This document shows positions 1 to 5,962 of a stretch of 5,962 bases of DNA, piece by piece; position 1 is the stretch's first letter, and each line of letters starts with the position of its first letter. The notes beneath the pieces are model-generated. The model did no database searches. It was not told the origin of the DNA and saw only the letters and a list, made by a program, of their open reading frames with translations. The position numbers and the translations under genes were made by a program. Origin of the DNA: Alphaproteobacteria bacterium (GTDB lineage Bacteria > Pseudomonadota > Alphaproteobacteria > SMXP01); the NCBI GenBank assembly GCA_021774995.1, contig JAJFIM010000428.1, forward strand, positions 1-5,962. The letters are read 5' to 3'.

Positions 1-311
1 ATGGGAACGGCCAATTCCGGAAGGACGGCGGATAATCCCTGCAATGACGGTCCGGCGATCTGAACGCGGTTGCGGCGCACGGCGGCCAGCATATCGTCTT
101 CATTGCCGATCTCGCCGCGGATAAAGTATTGCAAATCAACGTCAGGCGCGTTTTCCTCAAGATAGTCGCGAAATTGCGTCCATTGTTTGTCCCAAGGAGA
201 ATTAGGCGCGGACACCGCCGCCACCTTGCCGCTCAGCGCATGCGCGCCAGCCGGCCATGCGATCGAAACCAAAAAAACCAGAATCACGCGCGCACTGCAA
301 TAGCGTCTCAT
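1..311 (-). CDS. TRAP transporter solute-binding protein, DctP type (N-terminal part, cut by window edge)
   Basis: About 103 codons are visible on the minus strand and the frame stays open to position 1, so the C-terminal two thirds lie outside. The start ATG (309-311) is preceded by GGAGA with a 5-base gap. Residues 1-25 form a Sec signal peptide: basic start (MRRY), hydrophobic core, and an A-H-A site that predicts cleavage before Leu26. The mature start (SAPNSPWDKQW, residues 34-44) and the later GEIGNEDDMLAAVR (residues 66-79) match the DctP/TRAP pattern of 'apegSPWdk...' followed by 'G..GdE.dml..vR', with a 'LSAVLPELAVP' stretch after it. The family binds organic acids or similar solutes in the periplasm and hands them to a DctQM membrane pair. 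Those partners would lie to the left and are not visible. The conserved substrate-binding arginine of TRAP receptors is not reached, so the ligand is unknown. The gene is divergent from the ABC importer operon. Confidence 0.8.
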   Translation of the reverse strand, partial: MRRYCSARVILVFLVSIAWPAGAHALSGKVAAVSAPNSPWDKQWTQFRDYLEENAPDVDLQYFIRGEIGNEDDMLAAVRRNRVQIAGPSLQGLSAVLPELAVP

Positions 312-363
312 ATCGTCTCCTACCAGATCTTTTCGAGCGATGGCCGACATCAAGCATCCCTTA

Positions 364-377
364 TGACGCTTTCGTCA
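364..377. repeat. Short inverted repeat TGACG-CTTT-CGTCA
   Basis: Two perfect 5-base arms (364-368 and 373-377) flank 4 bases. They fall about where transcription of the leftward TRAP receptor gene would begin if the promoter at 378-405 is real. This could be an operator or a small leader hairpin. The arms are short enough to arise by chance. Confidence 0.25.
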
Positions 378-405
378 ATCTTAACAACTCCAGCGCCAGG
401 ATCAA
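378..405 (-). promoter_or_regulatory. Possible sigma70-like promoter for the TRAP receptor gene
   Basis: Read on the minus strand there is TTGATC (400-405), a 16-base spacer and TAAGAT (378-383). Each hexamer matches the consensus at 4 of 6 positions. Transcription would start near 370, leaving a leader of about 60 bases before the ATG at 311. The match is mediocre and other pairs in the same stretch score about as well, so this is only a candidate. Confidence 0.25.
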
Positions 406-475
406 ACGAACTTCCTTCACACAAGAACCGCCATATGTCCATGGTTTGCGCTGTGGCGCCGCCCCATCAACCCCT

Positions 476-505
476 TTGACCGTGCGCGCCGCGCATCACT
501 ATATT
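476..505 (+). promoter_or_regulatory. Predicted sigma70-type promoter of the lipoprotein-importer operon
   Basis: TTGACC (476-481, 5 of 6 to the -35 consensus) is followed by an 18-base spacer and TATATT (500-505, 5 of 6 to the -10 consensus). Shifted readings of the -10 (ATATTA, TATTAA) give spacers of 19 or 20. The start of transcription would lie near 512. That leaves a leader of about 22 bases, just enough for the ribosome binding site at 518-525. This is the strongest promoter-like match in the intergenic region and it points into the operon. Confidence 0.55.
483..495. promoter_or_regulatory. 13-bp perfect palindrome inside the promoter spacer, possible operator
   Basis: TGCGCG-C-CGCGCA is a perfect dyad with 6-base arms and one central base. 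It lies wholly between the -35 and -10 hexamers of the predicted operon promoter and is centred within about 2 bases of the spacer midpoint. Dyads placed this way, in slightly long spacers, are typical of MerR-family activators, and a repressor could also use it. The arms are alternating CG-rich sequence, which is common in this genome, so chance is a real alternative. No regulator gene is visible. Confidence 0.35.
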
Positions 506-517
506 AAGGTCGAAGAA

Positions 518-525
518 AGAGGGAG
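518..525 (+). promoter_or_regulatory. Ribosome binding site of the chelatase-like lipoprotein gene
   Basis: AGAGGGAG lies 8 bases upstream of the ATG at 534. This supports that start over the in-frame ATG at 546 (residue 5). Confidence 0.6.
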
Positions 526-533
526 CGGCGCAT

Positions 534-2795
534 ATGCGGGAACAGATGGGATTTCGATACGGCGCCGCGGCGGCTTTTGCCCTGATGACGCTCTTTACCG
601 GCTGCGACAGCAAAGCCGGGGCGCAAAAACCATTACCGGATAATAAAGACAGAATAGCCGTAGTGGCGACCGCCTGGGGGCCTCCCGTCGGCTACTCCGC
701 CGCTTATAACGATAGTATTTATGATCGCGCCGTTATGGGCGACCGCGCTGCGTCGCCTGACGAACCTTGCACTGAATGGTATTTAGGCTCTGATCCTTAC
801 CGCACGGAATTTGGGCGCATTCCCTACGCTCTTGCATGGAAGGTCAAGGGTCTTGAACGTCTTTGGGATGGGTACGGCATTTATCGGCTGAGCCCGGACG
901 GTAAAACTTATATTTCGGCGCTTGACGGCGCGGTGACTGTAGCGGTTGAGGACGTGGCGGATGCAACCGTCACGCCCGTCAAAGACATGCCGGCGACAGG
1001 CAGTTCAAGGCGCTTCTTCTTTCACGAAGATCCAAGAAACGGCGCTGACCACCTCGCCGGTTTCTATAAAATCAACTTGCCGAATGGAATTCACGACCTC
1101 AAGGAAATGGCGCTTATGTACGCCCTGCGCACAGCCGGGATGATGGGTGACGATATTGACGCGCCTCCCGTTAAAGAGAAAATGCAGGCGGACATGGGGG
1201 CGTATCTTTCCAATTATGTGGCGGATATTTTTGGCGATGCGGTCGATCTGAGATACGGCAATTACGCGGCAATCCCTGGCATGACCCAAACATTGGAGGA
1301 TGTCGTTGTTGAATTTGCGTCCGAAGGTTTTGAAAAACTCCTGGTCGTCCGCGAGACAACCGATCACAACAGTGTCGTCGCCGACGGGTGGAGCCGCAAT
1401 CATACGCTGAAAGCCTTATGCCAGGCCGGATTCGGCTATAGCGATGAAGACGTCGCGCTCAAGCTGGTCCGCCAGGTAGGGCGCACGCCTGAATATAACC
1501 AAATGCTTGTGATGAATTTGGACAAGCATTTGAAAGTGTTGCCGAAAGGGTCGAACGTGTCGATCCTCTACGCCACGCATGGCCAGCCCTGGCCTGGATC
1601 AAACCCTGAGCGCGGGCCGATGTCCGCAGGCTGGCAACGGGTGAAAGATGTGACGCACGAAAACGCCTATCTAAACTATCTCAGTTTCAAGAAATATGCT
1701 CTGGCGGCTTTCGATGAAAAATTCGGAGGGGATTATCGGCTTAACTTCAACAAAAGCGGCGGCGTCGGCGGTCCGGACTCCCGCACCAACGCTCTTTTCG
1801 GCGCGGGAATGGTTTATGGAAAAAGCACAGGCGACCCGGACGACCCTTTGCGTTTTGCAACCATCAGATCGGCATTGGAAACCGCGATACGGGTCGACAA
1901 TGCGGATGAAGTCGTGATCGTTCTGTCGCATTGGGTCAGCAATACGGCCGATACCGCCCTGATCATTCGCGAGGTTAATGACCTGCCTCTAAATTCAATC
2001 GCCGAGCTCAAAGACGGCATCTTTTCCATTACATGGTGCGAGAGATATTCAGAAGCCCGGCAATACGATCAAATACGCAGCACTGATGGGAGCTGCCCGC
2101 AAGATTATACGCGCATTCAAATGACAGAGGCCTTTAACGGCGTTGCGGAAGGGTTTTTCAGCGGATATGCGGGCCGCATTCGCGGCGGCATAGAACGCTT
2201 TGGCGTCTTACCCGCACTTGATATTGAGATCGCCGGAAGAGGCCTTATCACGAAGCTCGGCGGCGGCGTGGCTGAAATAACGGACGGACCATTGGCCGGG
2301 GCTAAATTGGTGGTGCAGCCTGACCCCAGGCCGCTGGAGCCGGAGGGCAATGAATGGAAAAACCGCTTCCGCCCTGATACGGCGCCCGATCCCAATACCG
2401 GACCGACAGCCGTTCGTCCGATAAACGATTTTGTCGTTATGGAAGATTATCTGGACAGCGCAAAGGATGATTTTACCGCCTTGATCGGCACGCAAGGCAA
2501 AAGCGACCCAGAGACGCCGCTCCCAAAACACAAGCGCGCCGCATCGCCGACGGTCTATTTCGGCCCCTACCGAACGCTGTTCAATGCGCCCGCCACAATC
2601 ACTCTGCCTTACGACCGGTCGCGCGTTACAGATGCACGTAAATTGAGGCCCTACATCTATAACGACTTTACCGGAAACTATGATCCGGTTTTTTCCGTTC
2701 CCGCAGGGCGCCCTGTCCGTGTCAACGAAGAATCTGCGACGGTCTCTTTTGATGTTCAGGTTTTGGGCAATTTCGTACTGGCGCCCGGCAATTAG
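534..2795 (+). CDS. Predicted lipoprotein with a ferrochelatase-like central region and a C-terminal beta domain
   Basis: This 753-residue protein is not one I recognise by name. Residues 1-24 form a lipoprotein signal: an uncharged hydrophobic run (residues 10-22) ending in L-F-T-G-C, with Cys24 as the lipidation site. Asp25 at position +2 would favour inner-membrane retention under the E. coli rule, placing the protein in the periplasm beside the importer. Several segments match ferrochelatases in order: VATAWGPP (44-51, like the N-terminal 'vnLGtP'), VDLRYG (237-242, like 'amRYg'), EGFEKLLVV (264-272, like 'Gv.rivvlP'), ILYATHGQP (344-352, like 'lFSaHGlP', with His349 at the catalytic histidine) and DEVVIVLSHWVSNTADTA (458-475, like 'vvvvp.gFvSDhlETL'). 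The conserved glutamate would be Asp473. Ferrochelatases are usually about 310-400 residues, so inserts and an extra tail are present. Residues 673-750 (YFGPYRTLFNAPATITLPYD onward) look like a beta-sandwich domain. It lies directly upstream of the permease genes. The signal peptide is well supported, the chelatase fold is moderately supported, and its activity and substrate are unknown. Confidence 0.7.
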   Translation: MREQMGFRYGAAAAFALMTLFTGCDSKAGAQKPLPDNKDRIAVVATAWGPPVGYSAAYNDSIYDRAVMGDRAASPDEPCTEWYLGSDPYRTEFGRIPYALAWKVKGLERLWDGYGIYRLSPDGKTYISALDGAVTVAVEDVADATVTPVKDMPATGSSRRFFFHEDPRNGADHLAGFYKINLPNGIHDLKEMALMYALRTAGMMGDDIDAPPVKEKMQADMGAYLSNYVADIFGDAVDLRYGNYAAIPGMTQTLEDVVVEFASEGFEKLLVVRETTDHNSVVADGWSRNHTLKALCQAGFGYSDEDVALKLVRQVGRTPEYNQMLVMNLDKHLKVLPKGSNVSILYATHGQPWPGSNPERGPMSAGWQRVKDVTHENAYLNYLSFKKYALAAFDEKFGGDYRLNFNKSGGVGGPDSRTNALFGAGMVYGKSTGDPDDPLRFATIRSALETAIRVDNADEVVIVLSHWVSNTADTALIIREVNDLPLNSIAELKDGIFSITWCERYSEARQYDQIRSTDGSCPQDYTRIQMTEAFNGVAEGFFSGYAGRIRGGIERFGVLPALDIEIAGRGLITKLGGGVAEITDGPLAGAKLVVQPDPRPLEPEGNEWKNRFRPDTAPDPNTGPTAVRPINDFVVMEDYLDSAKDDFTALIGTQGKSDPETPLPKHKRAASPTVYFGPYRTLFNAPATITLPYDRSRVTDARKLRPYIYNDFTGNYDPVFSVPAGRPVRVNEESATVSFDVQVLGNFVLAPGN

Positions 2796-2866
2796 CGCTA
2801 TACTTGCCTCCAAAGCGACACTAGCCGCTTATGCCAGACCGGCCCTTTAAACTTCAGACCGGCAAT

Positions 2867-2872
2867 CGGGAA
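2867..2872 (+). promoter_or_regulatory. Ribosome binding site favouring the 2879 start of the first permease
   Basis: CGGGAA sits 6 bases before the ATG at 2879. The upstream in-frame ATG at 2831 has no purine-rich site before it (ACTAGCCGCTT). This argues for the shorter protein. Confidence 0.45.
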
Positions 2873-2878
2873 TCCCTC

Positions 2879-3823
2879 ATGGAAATGGCGCCATTTCTGA
2901 AATCGATGCGGCCAATCATCGTTAAACTCAGAGACTTGGCCATCTTGATGGCGTCTTTGGGTACGCTCCTCTTCGTTATATTGCCGCTGATTGGCGACCC
3001 GGCCGAAGTGTTGGCGGGTATGGATGCAACGCCCGAACAGCTCGCCGCGATTCGCGCGAAATACGGGCTCGATCAACCCTGGTTCGCGCAATACGCCCGT
3101 TACTGGTGGAATCTCGCGCAATTCGATTTTGGAGAATCACTCACCAGCGGGCGCCCGGCCCTTGACGTGGTGATGGCGCACCTGCCGGCAACGCTTATGC
3201 TGTCCGGCCTGGCAATGGCCTTGACGCTGCTTGTATCGGTTCCCCTTGGCGCATGGCTGGGGTTTCGCCCCAACGCTCCAAGCCGGCGGTTCAGCGCCTG
3301 GATCGTCTTTATTTTTCAAGGTATGCCCGGCTTTGTGATCGGGCTTGTTCTGATACAAATATTTGCGGTGAATTTGCGCTGGCTGCCCTCGATTGGCTAT
3401 GGCGGGCCGACAACGTGGATCATGCCCACGCTAGCGCTGTCGTCTTTTCTCATTCCCAAACTTACCCGCATGATTGCCGCCAATGTCGCTGAAGCCATGC
3501 GGGAAGATTATGTCCGCACCGCGCGCGCCTTTGGCGCCACGCAAAGCGAAATATTGTGGCGGCACGCCTTTCCCAATGCCCTTCTCGGGGCGATGGCGCT
3601 GATCGGGACGCAATTTGCTTTTTTATTATCCGGCACGGTGATCATCGAGCGGCTTTTCACATGGCCCGGCATCGGCTGGCTGCTTATTGAGCGCACGCAA
3701 ACACTCGACTTTCCCGTCATTCAGACTTTGGCGCTCCTCATTGCGTTCATGGTCTTTGCGGTAAACGCTCTTACGGATTTAGGTTTCCGTCTGGCCGACC
3801 CCCGTTTGCGCGAAGAGACGTAG
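2879..3823 (+). CDS. Peptide/nickel-type ABC transporter permease, DppB/OppB family
   Basis: This is the first inner-membrane channel subunit of a Dpp/Opp/Nik-type importer, 314 residues from ATG 2879. An in-frame ATG at 2831 would add 16 residues but has no ribosome binding site, and those residues (PDRPFKLQTGNRE) are not membrane-like. Family hallmarks are clear. TM1 (about 20-38) is followed by IGDPAEVLAGMDATPEQ and then KYGLDQPW and FDFGES, the usual periplasmic loop. Five more membrane segments lie near residues 104-128, 140-164, 179-197, 234-256 and 280-300. The cytoplasmic EAA loop that docks on the ATPase starts at REDYVRTARAFGA (208-220) and runs to RHAFPNALL. The stop is 6 bases before the next permease. 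Substrate class cannot be told from permease sequence: peptides, nickel, glutathione and heme-type cargo all use this family. Confidence 0.9.
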   Translation: MEMAPFLKSMRPIIVKLRDLAILMASLGTLLFVILPLIGDPAEVLAGMDATPEQLAAIRAKYGLDQPWFAQYARYWWNLAQFDFGESLTSGRPALDVVMAHLPATLMLSGLAMALTLLVSVPLGAWLGFRPNAPSRRFSAWIVFIFQGMPGFVIGLVLIQIFAVNLRWLPSIGYGGPTTWIMPTLALSSFLIPKLTRMIAANVAEAMREDYVRTARAFGATQSEILWRHAFPNALLGAMALIGTQFAFLLSGTVIIERLFTWPGIGWLLIERTQTLDFPVIQTLALLIAFMVFAVNALTDLGFRLADPRLREET

Positions 3824-3829
3824 CCAACC

Positions 3830-4723
3830 ATGCGCCCGCCCTTCGTCTCTTTTCAAAAGCAATTCAGCGTCGCACAGGCCACGGCGTTGAGCGCGCGCCG
3901 CTCCCTTACCGGCGAAATGGTTTTAGCGATTGTCCTGGCGCTGGCGCTTACAAGTTTTGTCTTCTTAGCCCCTCTCCTGACGACGCACGATCCTATGCAA
4001 GGCAATCTGATGGCGCGCTTTAAACCGCCCGGCACTGAAAATCATTGGCTGGGAACCGATGAATTGGGCCGCGATATCTGGTCGCGCACATTGGCGGGTT
4101 TCAAGTGGTCTTTGAGCGCGGCTTTCATGGCAAGTGTGATTGCGATGAGCGTTGGGACGGCTCTTGGCCTCATCGCCGCGCAGCGCGCCGGCATTATACG
4201 GACCCTGATTCGCCAGAGCGTCGATATTGTGCTGTCTTTTCCAGGCCTGATTGTTGCAATTTGCGTCATCACGCTCTGGGGGCAGGGATTTTGGCAATTG
4301 GTTTTGACATTGGGGCTATTAAGCTGGCCAGTATTCACGCGCGTTGTTTACGCCGAAGCGCTCAGCCTGCTTGAGCGCGACTATGTCTCGGCGGCAACCC
4401 TCATGGGCGTTCCGCGCACCGCCATACTTCTGCGCCATGTGTTGCCGGGCTTACGCGCCTCGCTCATGGTCGTCATGGCGTTTCATTTTGCCGATATGCT
4501 GATCGCTGAAAGCGCTTTGTCCTTCCTTGGGATCGGCGCGCCGCTGGGGGAGCCGACCTGGGGCAATATGCTGGCCGCCAGCAGAGACAAGCTTATTCAG
4601 GCGCCTTGGATGATGCTGGCGCCGGCCTGCGCCATTGTCCTGGCTGTTGTGACGGCGAATCTGGCAGGCGACGGTCTGGCGCGCGCGTCCCGCCAACAAG
4701 GCAAAGAGGTGGTGATCGCATGA
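3830..4723 (+). CDS. Peptide/nickel-type ABC transporter permease, DppC/OppC family
   Basis: This is the second channel subunit, 297 residues, of normal family length. A cytoplasmic N-terminal tail leads into TM1 (about 30-50). The periplasmic signature HWLGTDELGRDIWSR follows at residues 72-86, the classic DppC/OppC motif. TM2 lies near 94-117, and the EAA docking loop begins at ERDYVSAATLMG (182-193) and ends at RHVLPGLRA. The near C-terminal SFLGIGAPLGEPTWGNML is also diagnostic of the family. The ribosome binding site is weak (GAAGAG 12 bases upstream, inside the end of the preceding gene), so translation is probably coupled to the first permease. The stop overlaps the next start in ATGA. 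It would pair with the DppB-like subunit to form the translocation pore. Substrate unknown. Confidence 0.92.
   Translation: MRPPFVSFQKQFSVAQATALSARRSLTGEMVLAIVLALALTSFVFLAPLLTTHDPMQGNLMARFKPPGTENHWLGTDELGRDIWSRTLAGFKWSLSAAFMASVIAMSVGTALGLIAAQRAGIIRTLIRQSVDIVLSFPGLIVAICVITLWGQGFWQLVLTLGLLSWPVFTRVVYAEALSLLERDYVSAATLMGVPRTAILLRHVLPGLRASLMVVMAFHFADMLIAESALSFLGIGAPLGEPTWGNMLAASRDKLIQAPWMMLAPACAIVLAVVTANLAGDGLARASRQQGKEVVIA
4706..4712 (+). promoter_or_regulatory. Ribosome binding site of the ATPase gene
   Basis: GAGGTGG lies 7 bases before the ATG at 4720, within the end of the second permease gene. It supports the ATGA-overlap start. Confidence 0.6.
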
Positions 4724-5962
4724 GCCCGGCGCCTGCTCTCACAATCGAAAACCTGCATATCGGCTTTCAAACGCCGAGCGGTCTGGTGAAAGCGGTGAGG
4801 GGCGTTTCACTCAGCCTCAATCAAGGCGACATTGTCGGCATTGTGGGCGAATCGGGAAGCGGCAAAAGCGTCACCGCCCTCAGCCTGCTTAAACTGCTCC
4901 CCCCCGCCCGCGTGTTGCGCAAAAAAGGCGCCATTACTTTACTGGGCCGGGATCTTGATGCGCTCACAGACACTGACATCCAAGACATGCGCGGACGCGA
5001 CGCATCCATGATATTCCAGGAACCAATGACCGCACTCAATCCGGTTCGGCGCATCGCCGCGCAAATGTGCGAAGTCATTGAACGCCACACGGATCTGTCC
5101 CGGCAAGATTCTGTGAAGCGGGGCCGCGCTCTTTTATCGGAAATGCAGATCGCCGATCCGCACCGGATCATGGAGAGCTTCCCGCACCAATTGAGCGGCG
5201 GCCTGCGGCAACGCGTGTTGATCGCCATGGCTTTTGCCTGCGACCCTAAACTCATTATCGCCGATGAACCCACCACCGCACTCGACGTCACCGTGCAAGC
5301 TGAAATCCTCCGCCTCCTGAAAGAAAAAGCGCGGGATCGCAACGCGTCGATCATATTCATCAGCCATGATCTTGCCGTCATTTCCCAGCTTTGCGACGCG
5401 GTTTATGTCATGCAACAGGGCCGGATCGTGGAACACGGTGAAACGGCGCAAGTCATTCACGCGCCCCGGCATGACTACACAAAGGCGCTTTTAGGCGCCA
5501 TGCCGGAGACCAAAGTCTCAAAAGCGCGCGCCGCGCAAAAACACCCGGCTGAGGCTTTACTCACCCTCAAAGACATAAGCCTCACCTATTCCTTGCAGGG
5601 CGGGGCCGCATCCGTTCATCAAGCGGTGAAAGGGGTGGACCTGACGCTGAGGCGCGGCCAAACACTGGGCCTCGTCGGCGAATCGGGATGCGGCAAAACT
5701 TCCCTGGCCAAAATCACTGCCGGACTGATCAGACCCTCAAGCGGCGCGCTGATCTATCAGGATCAAGACATTACTTTTAACCGGCGCCATATGGACCGCC
5801 AGGACATAGCGATGGTCTTTCAAGACCCTTATTCATCGCTCAACCCGCGCCTGCGCATCTGGCGGTCGTTGAGCGAACCGCTCACCGCCCGGCGCCGCAT
5901 GCCGCGCGAAAAAATGCGCGCCGCCGCCGAGACTTTGTTGCAAATGGTCGGTCTGGACGCCG
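4720..5962 (+). CDS. Tandem ABC ATPase of a Dpp/Opp-type importer (DppD-DppF fusion), cut by window edge
   Basis: The frame is open from ATG 4720 to the right edge: 414 complete codons of a protein expected to be about 530-600 residues. It is the cytoplasmic motor of the importer and carries two ATP-binding domains in one chain, as in GsiA and YejF. Domain 1 is complete: Walker A GESGSGKS (43-50), Q-loop Gln100 in FQEPMTALNP, signature LSGGL (158-162), Walker B LIIADE (178-183, Glu183 catalytic), D-loop ALD (187-189) and H-loop His216. An oligopeptide-type tail follows (HAPRHDYTKALLGAMP, 247-262). After a linker, domain 2 starts near residue 280 and shows Walker A GESGCGKT (320-327) and Q-loop Gln368 in FQDPYSSLNPR. 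Its signature and Walker B lie beyond the window. The start overlaps the second permease stop by 4 bases (ATGA), indicating coupling. All visible catalytic residues are intact. Confidence 0.93.
   Translation, partial: MSPAPALTIENLHIGFQTPSGLVKAVRGVSLSLNQGDIVGIVGESGSGKSVTALSLLKLLPPARVLRKKGAITLLGRDLDALTDTDIQDMRGRDASMIFQEPMTALNPVRRIAAQMCEVIERHTDLSRQDSVKRGRALLSEMQIADPHRIMESFPHQLSGGLRQRVLIAMAFACDPKLIIADEPTTALDVTVQAEILRLLKEKARDRNASIIFISHDLAVISQLCDAVYVMQQGRIVEHGETAQVIHAPRHDYTKALLGAMPETKVSKARAAQKHPAEALLTLKDISLTYSLQGGAASVHQAVKGVDLTLRRGQTLGLVGESGCGKTSLAKITAGLIRPSSGALIYQDQDITFNRRHMDRQDIAMVFQDPYSSLNPRLRIWRSLSEPLTARRRMPREKMRAAAETLLQMVGLDA

Noticed and set aside
129..643. Two overlapping plus-strand open frames (129-479 and 257-643)
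   Set aside because: They run across the antisense of the TRAP receptor, the divergent promoter region and the true start of the lipoprotein gene. Their products are rich in Arg, Pro, His and Ser with no recognisable domain.
2787..2808. Inverted repeat GGCAA...TTGCC at the end of the lipoprotein gene as a terminator
   Set aside because: The stem is only 5 bp with a 12-base loop and no T-run follows. It is too weak to call a terminator.
2208..2813. Minus-strand open frame of 201 residues under the lipoprotein gene
   Set aside because: It is antisense to the well-supported lipoprotein frame, is rich in Arg and Cys, and has no family resemblance, so it is a composition-driven shadow.
2804..2834. 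Possible internal promoter (TTGCCT ... TTATGC) before the first permease
   Set aside because: The spacer is 19 bases and the -10 hexamer is poor. It is not better than chance.
4821..5381. Minus-strand open frame of 186 residues opposite the first ATPase domain
   Set aside because: It lies opposite an intact ABC ATPase with all its motifs. The Ser/Arg-rich product is typical of antisense shadows of ATPase genes.
4846..5704. Near-repeat of the Walker A coding sequence at 4846 and 5677
   Set aside because: This is explained by the two homologous ATPase domains of one protein. It is not a mobile or regulatory repeat.

Overview
The window appears to come from a Gram-negative proteobacterium, most likely an alphaproteobacterium. 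The base composition is moderately GC-rich, the genes are tightly packed, and there is a lipoprotein signal, a Sec-type periplasmic signal peptide and a Dpp/Opp-type importer. The genus cannot be fixed from the sequence. No RNA gene, insertion sequence, CRISPR array or origin was seen.

Layout. Positions 1-311 (minus strand) hold the N-terminal third of a TRAP-transporter solute-binding protein (DctP type), which runs off the left edge. Positions 312-533 are a divergent intergenic region with a plausible promoter for each side. The rightward promoter carries a perfect 13-bp palindrome inside its spacer. Positions 534-2795 encode a 753-residue predicted lipoprotein. Its central part carries the ordered motifs of the ferrochelatase/chelatase fold, and its C-terminus looks like a small beta domain. 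Positions 2879-3823 and 3830-4723 encode the two permeases of a peptide/nickel-type ABC importer. From 4720 to the right edge runs a tandem ATPase protein (DppD-DppF fusion), cut off inside its second ATPase domain.

The four rightward genes look like one operon. The lipoprotein-permease gap is 35 or 83 bp depending on the start used, the permease-permease gap is 6 bp, and the second permease and the ATPase overlap by 4 bp (ATGA). No family-5 solute-binding protein, the usual partner of such an importer, is encoded in the window. The chelatase-like lipoprotein sits where that protein is often found.

The most interesting possibility is therefore a metal- or tetrapyrrole-related uptake module. 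In it, a membrane-anchored, periplasm-facing, chelatase-derived protein would work with a Dpp/Nik-type importer. The importer is secure. The chelatase relationship rests on motif order and is moderately supported. The functional link is an inference from position only.
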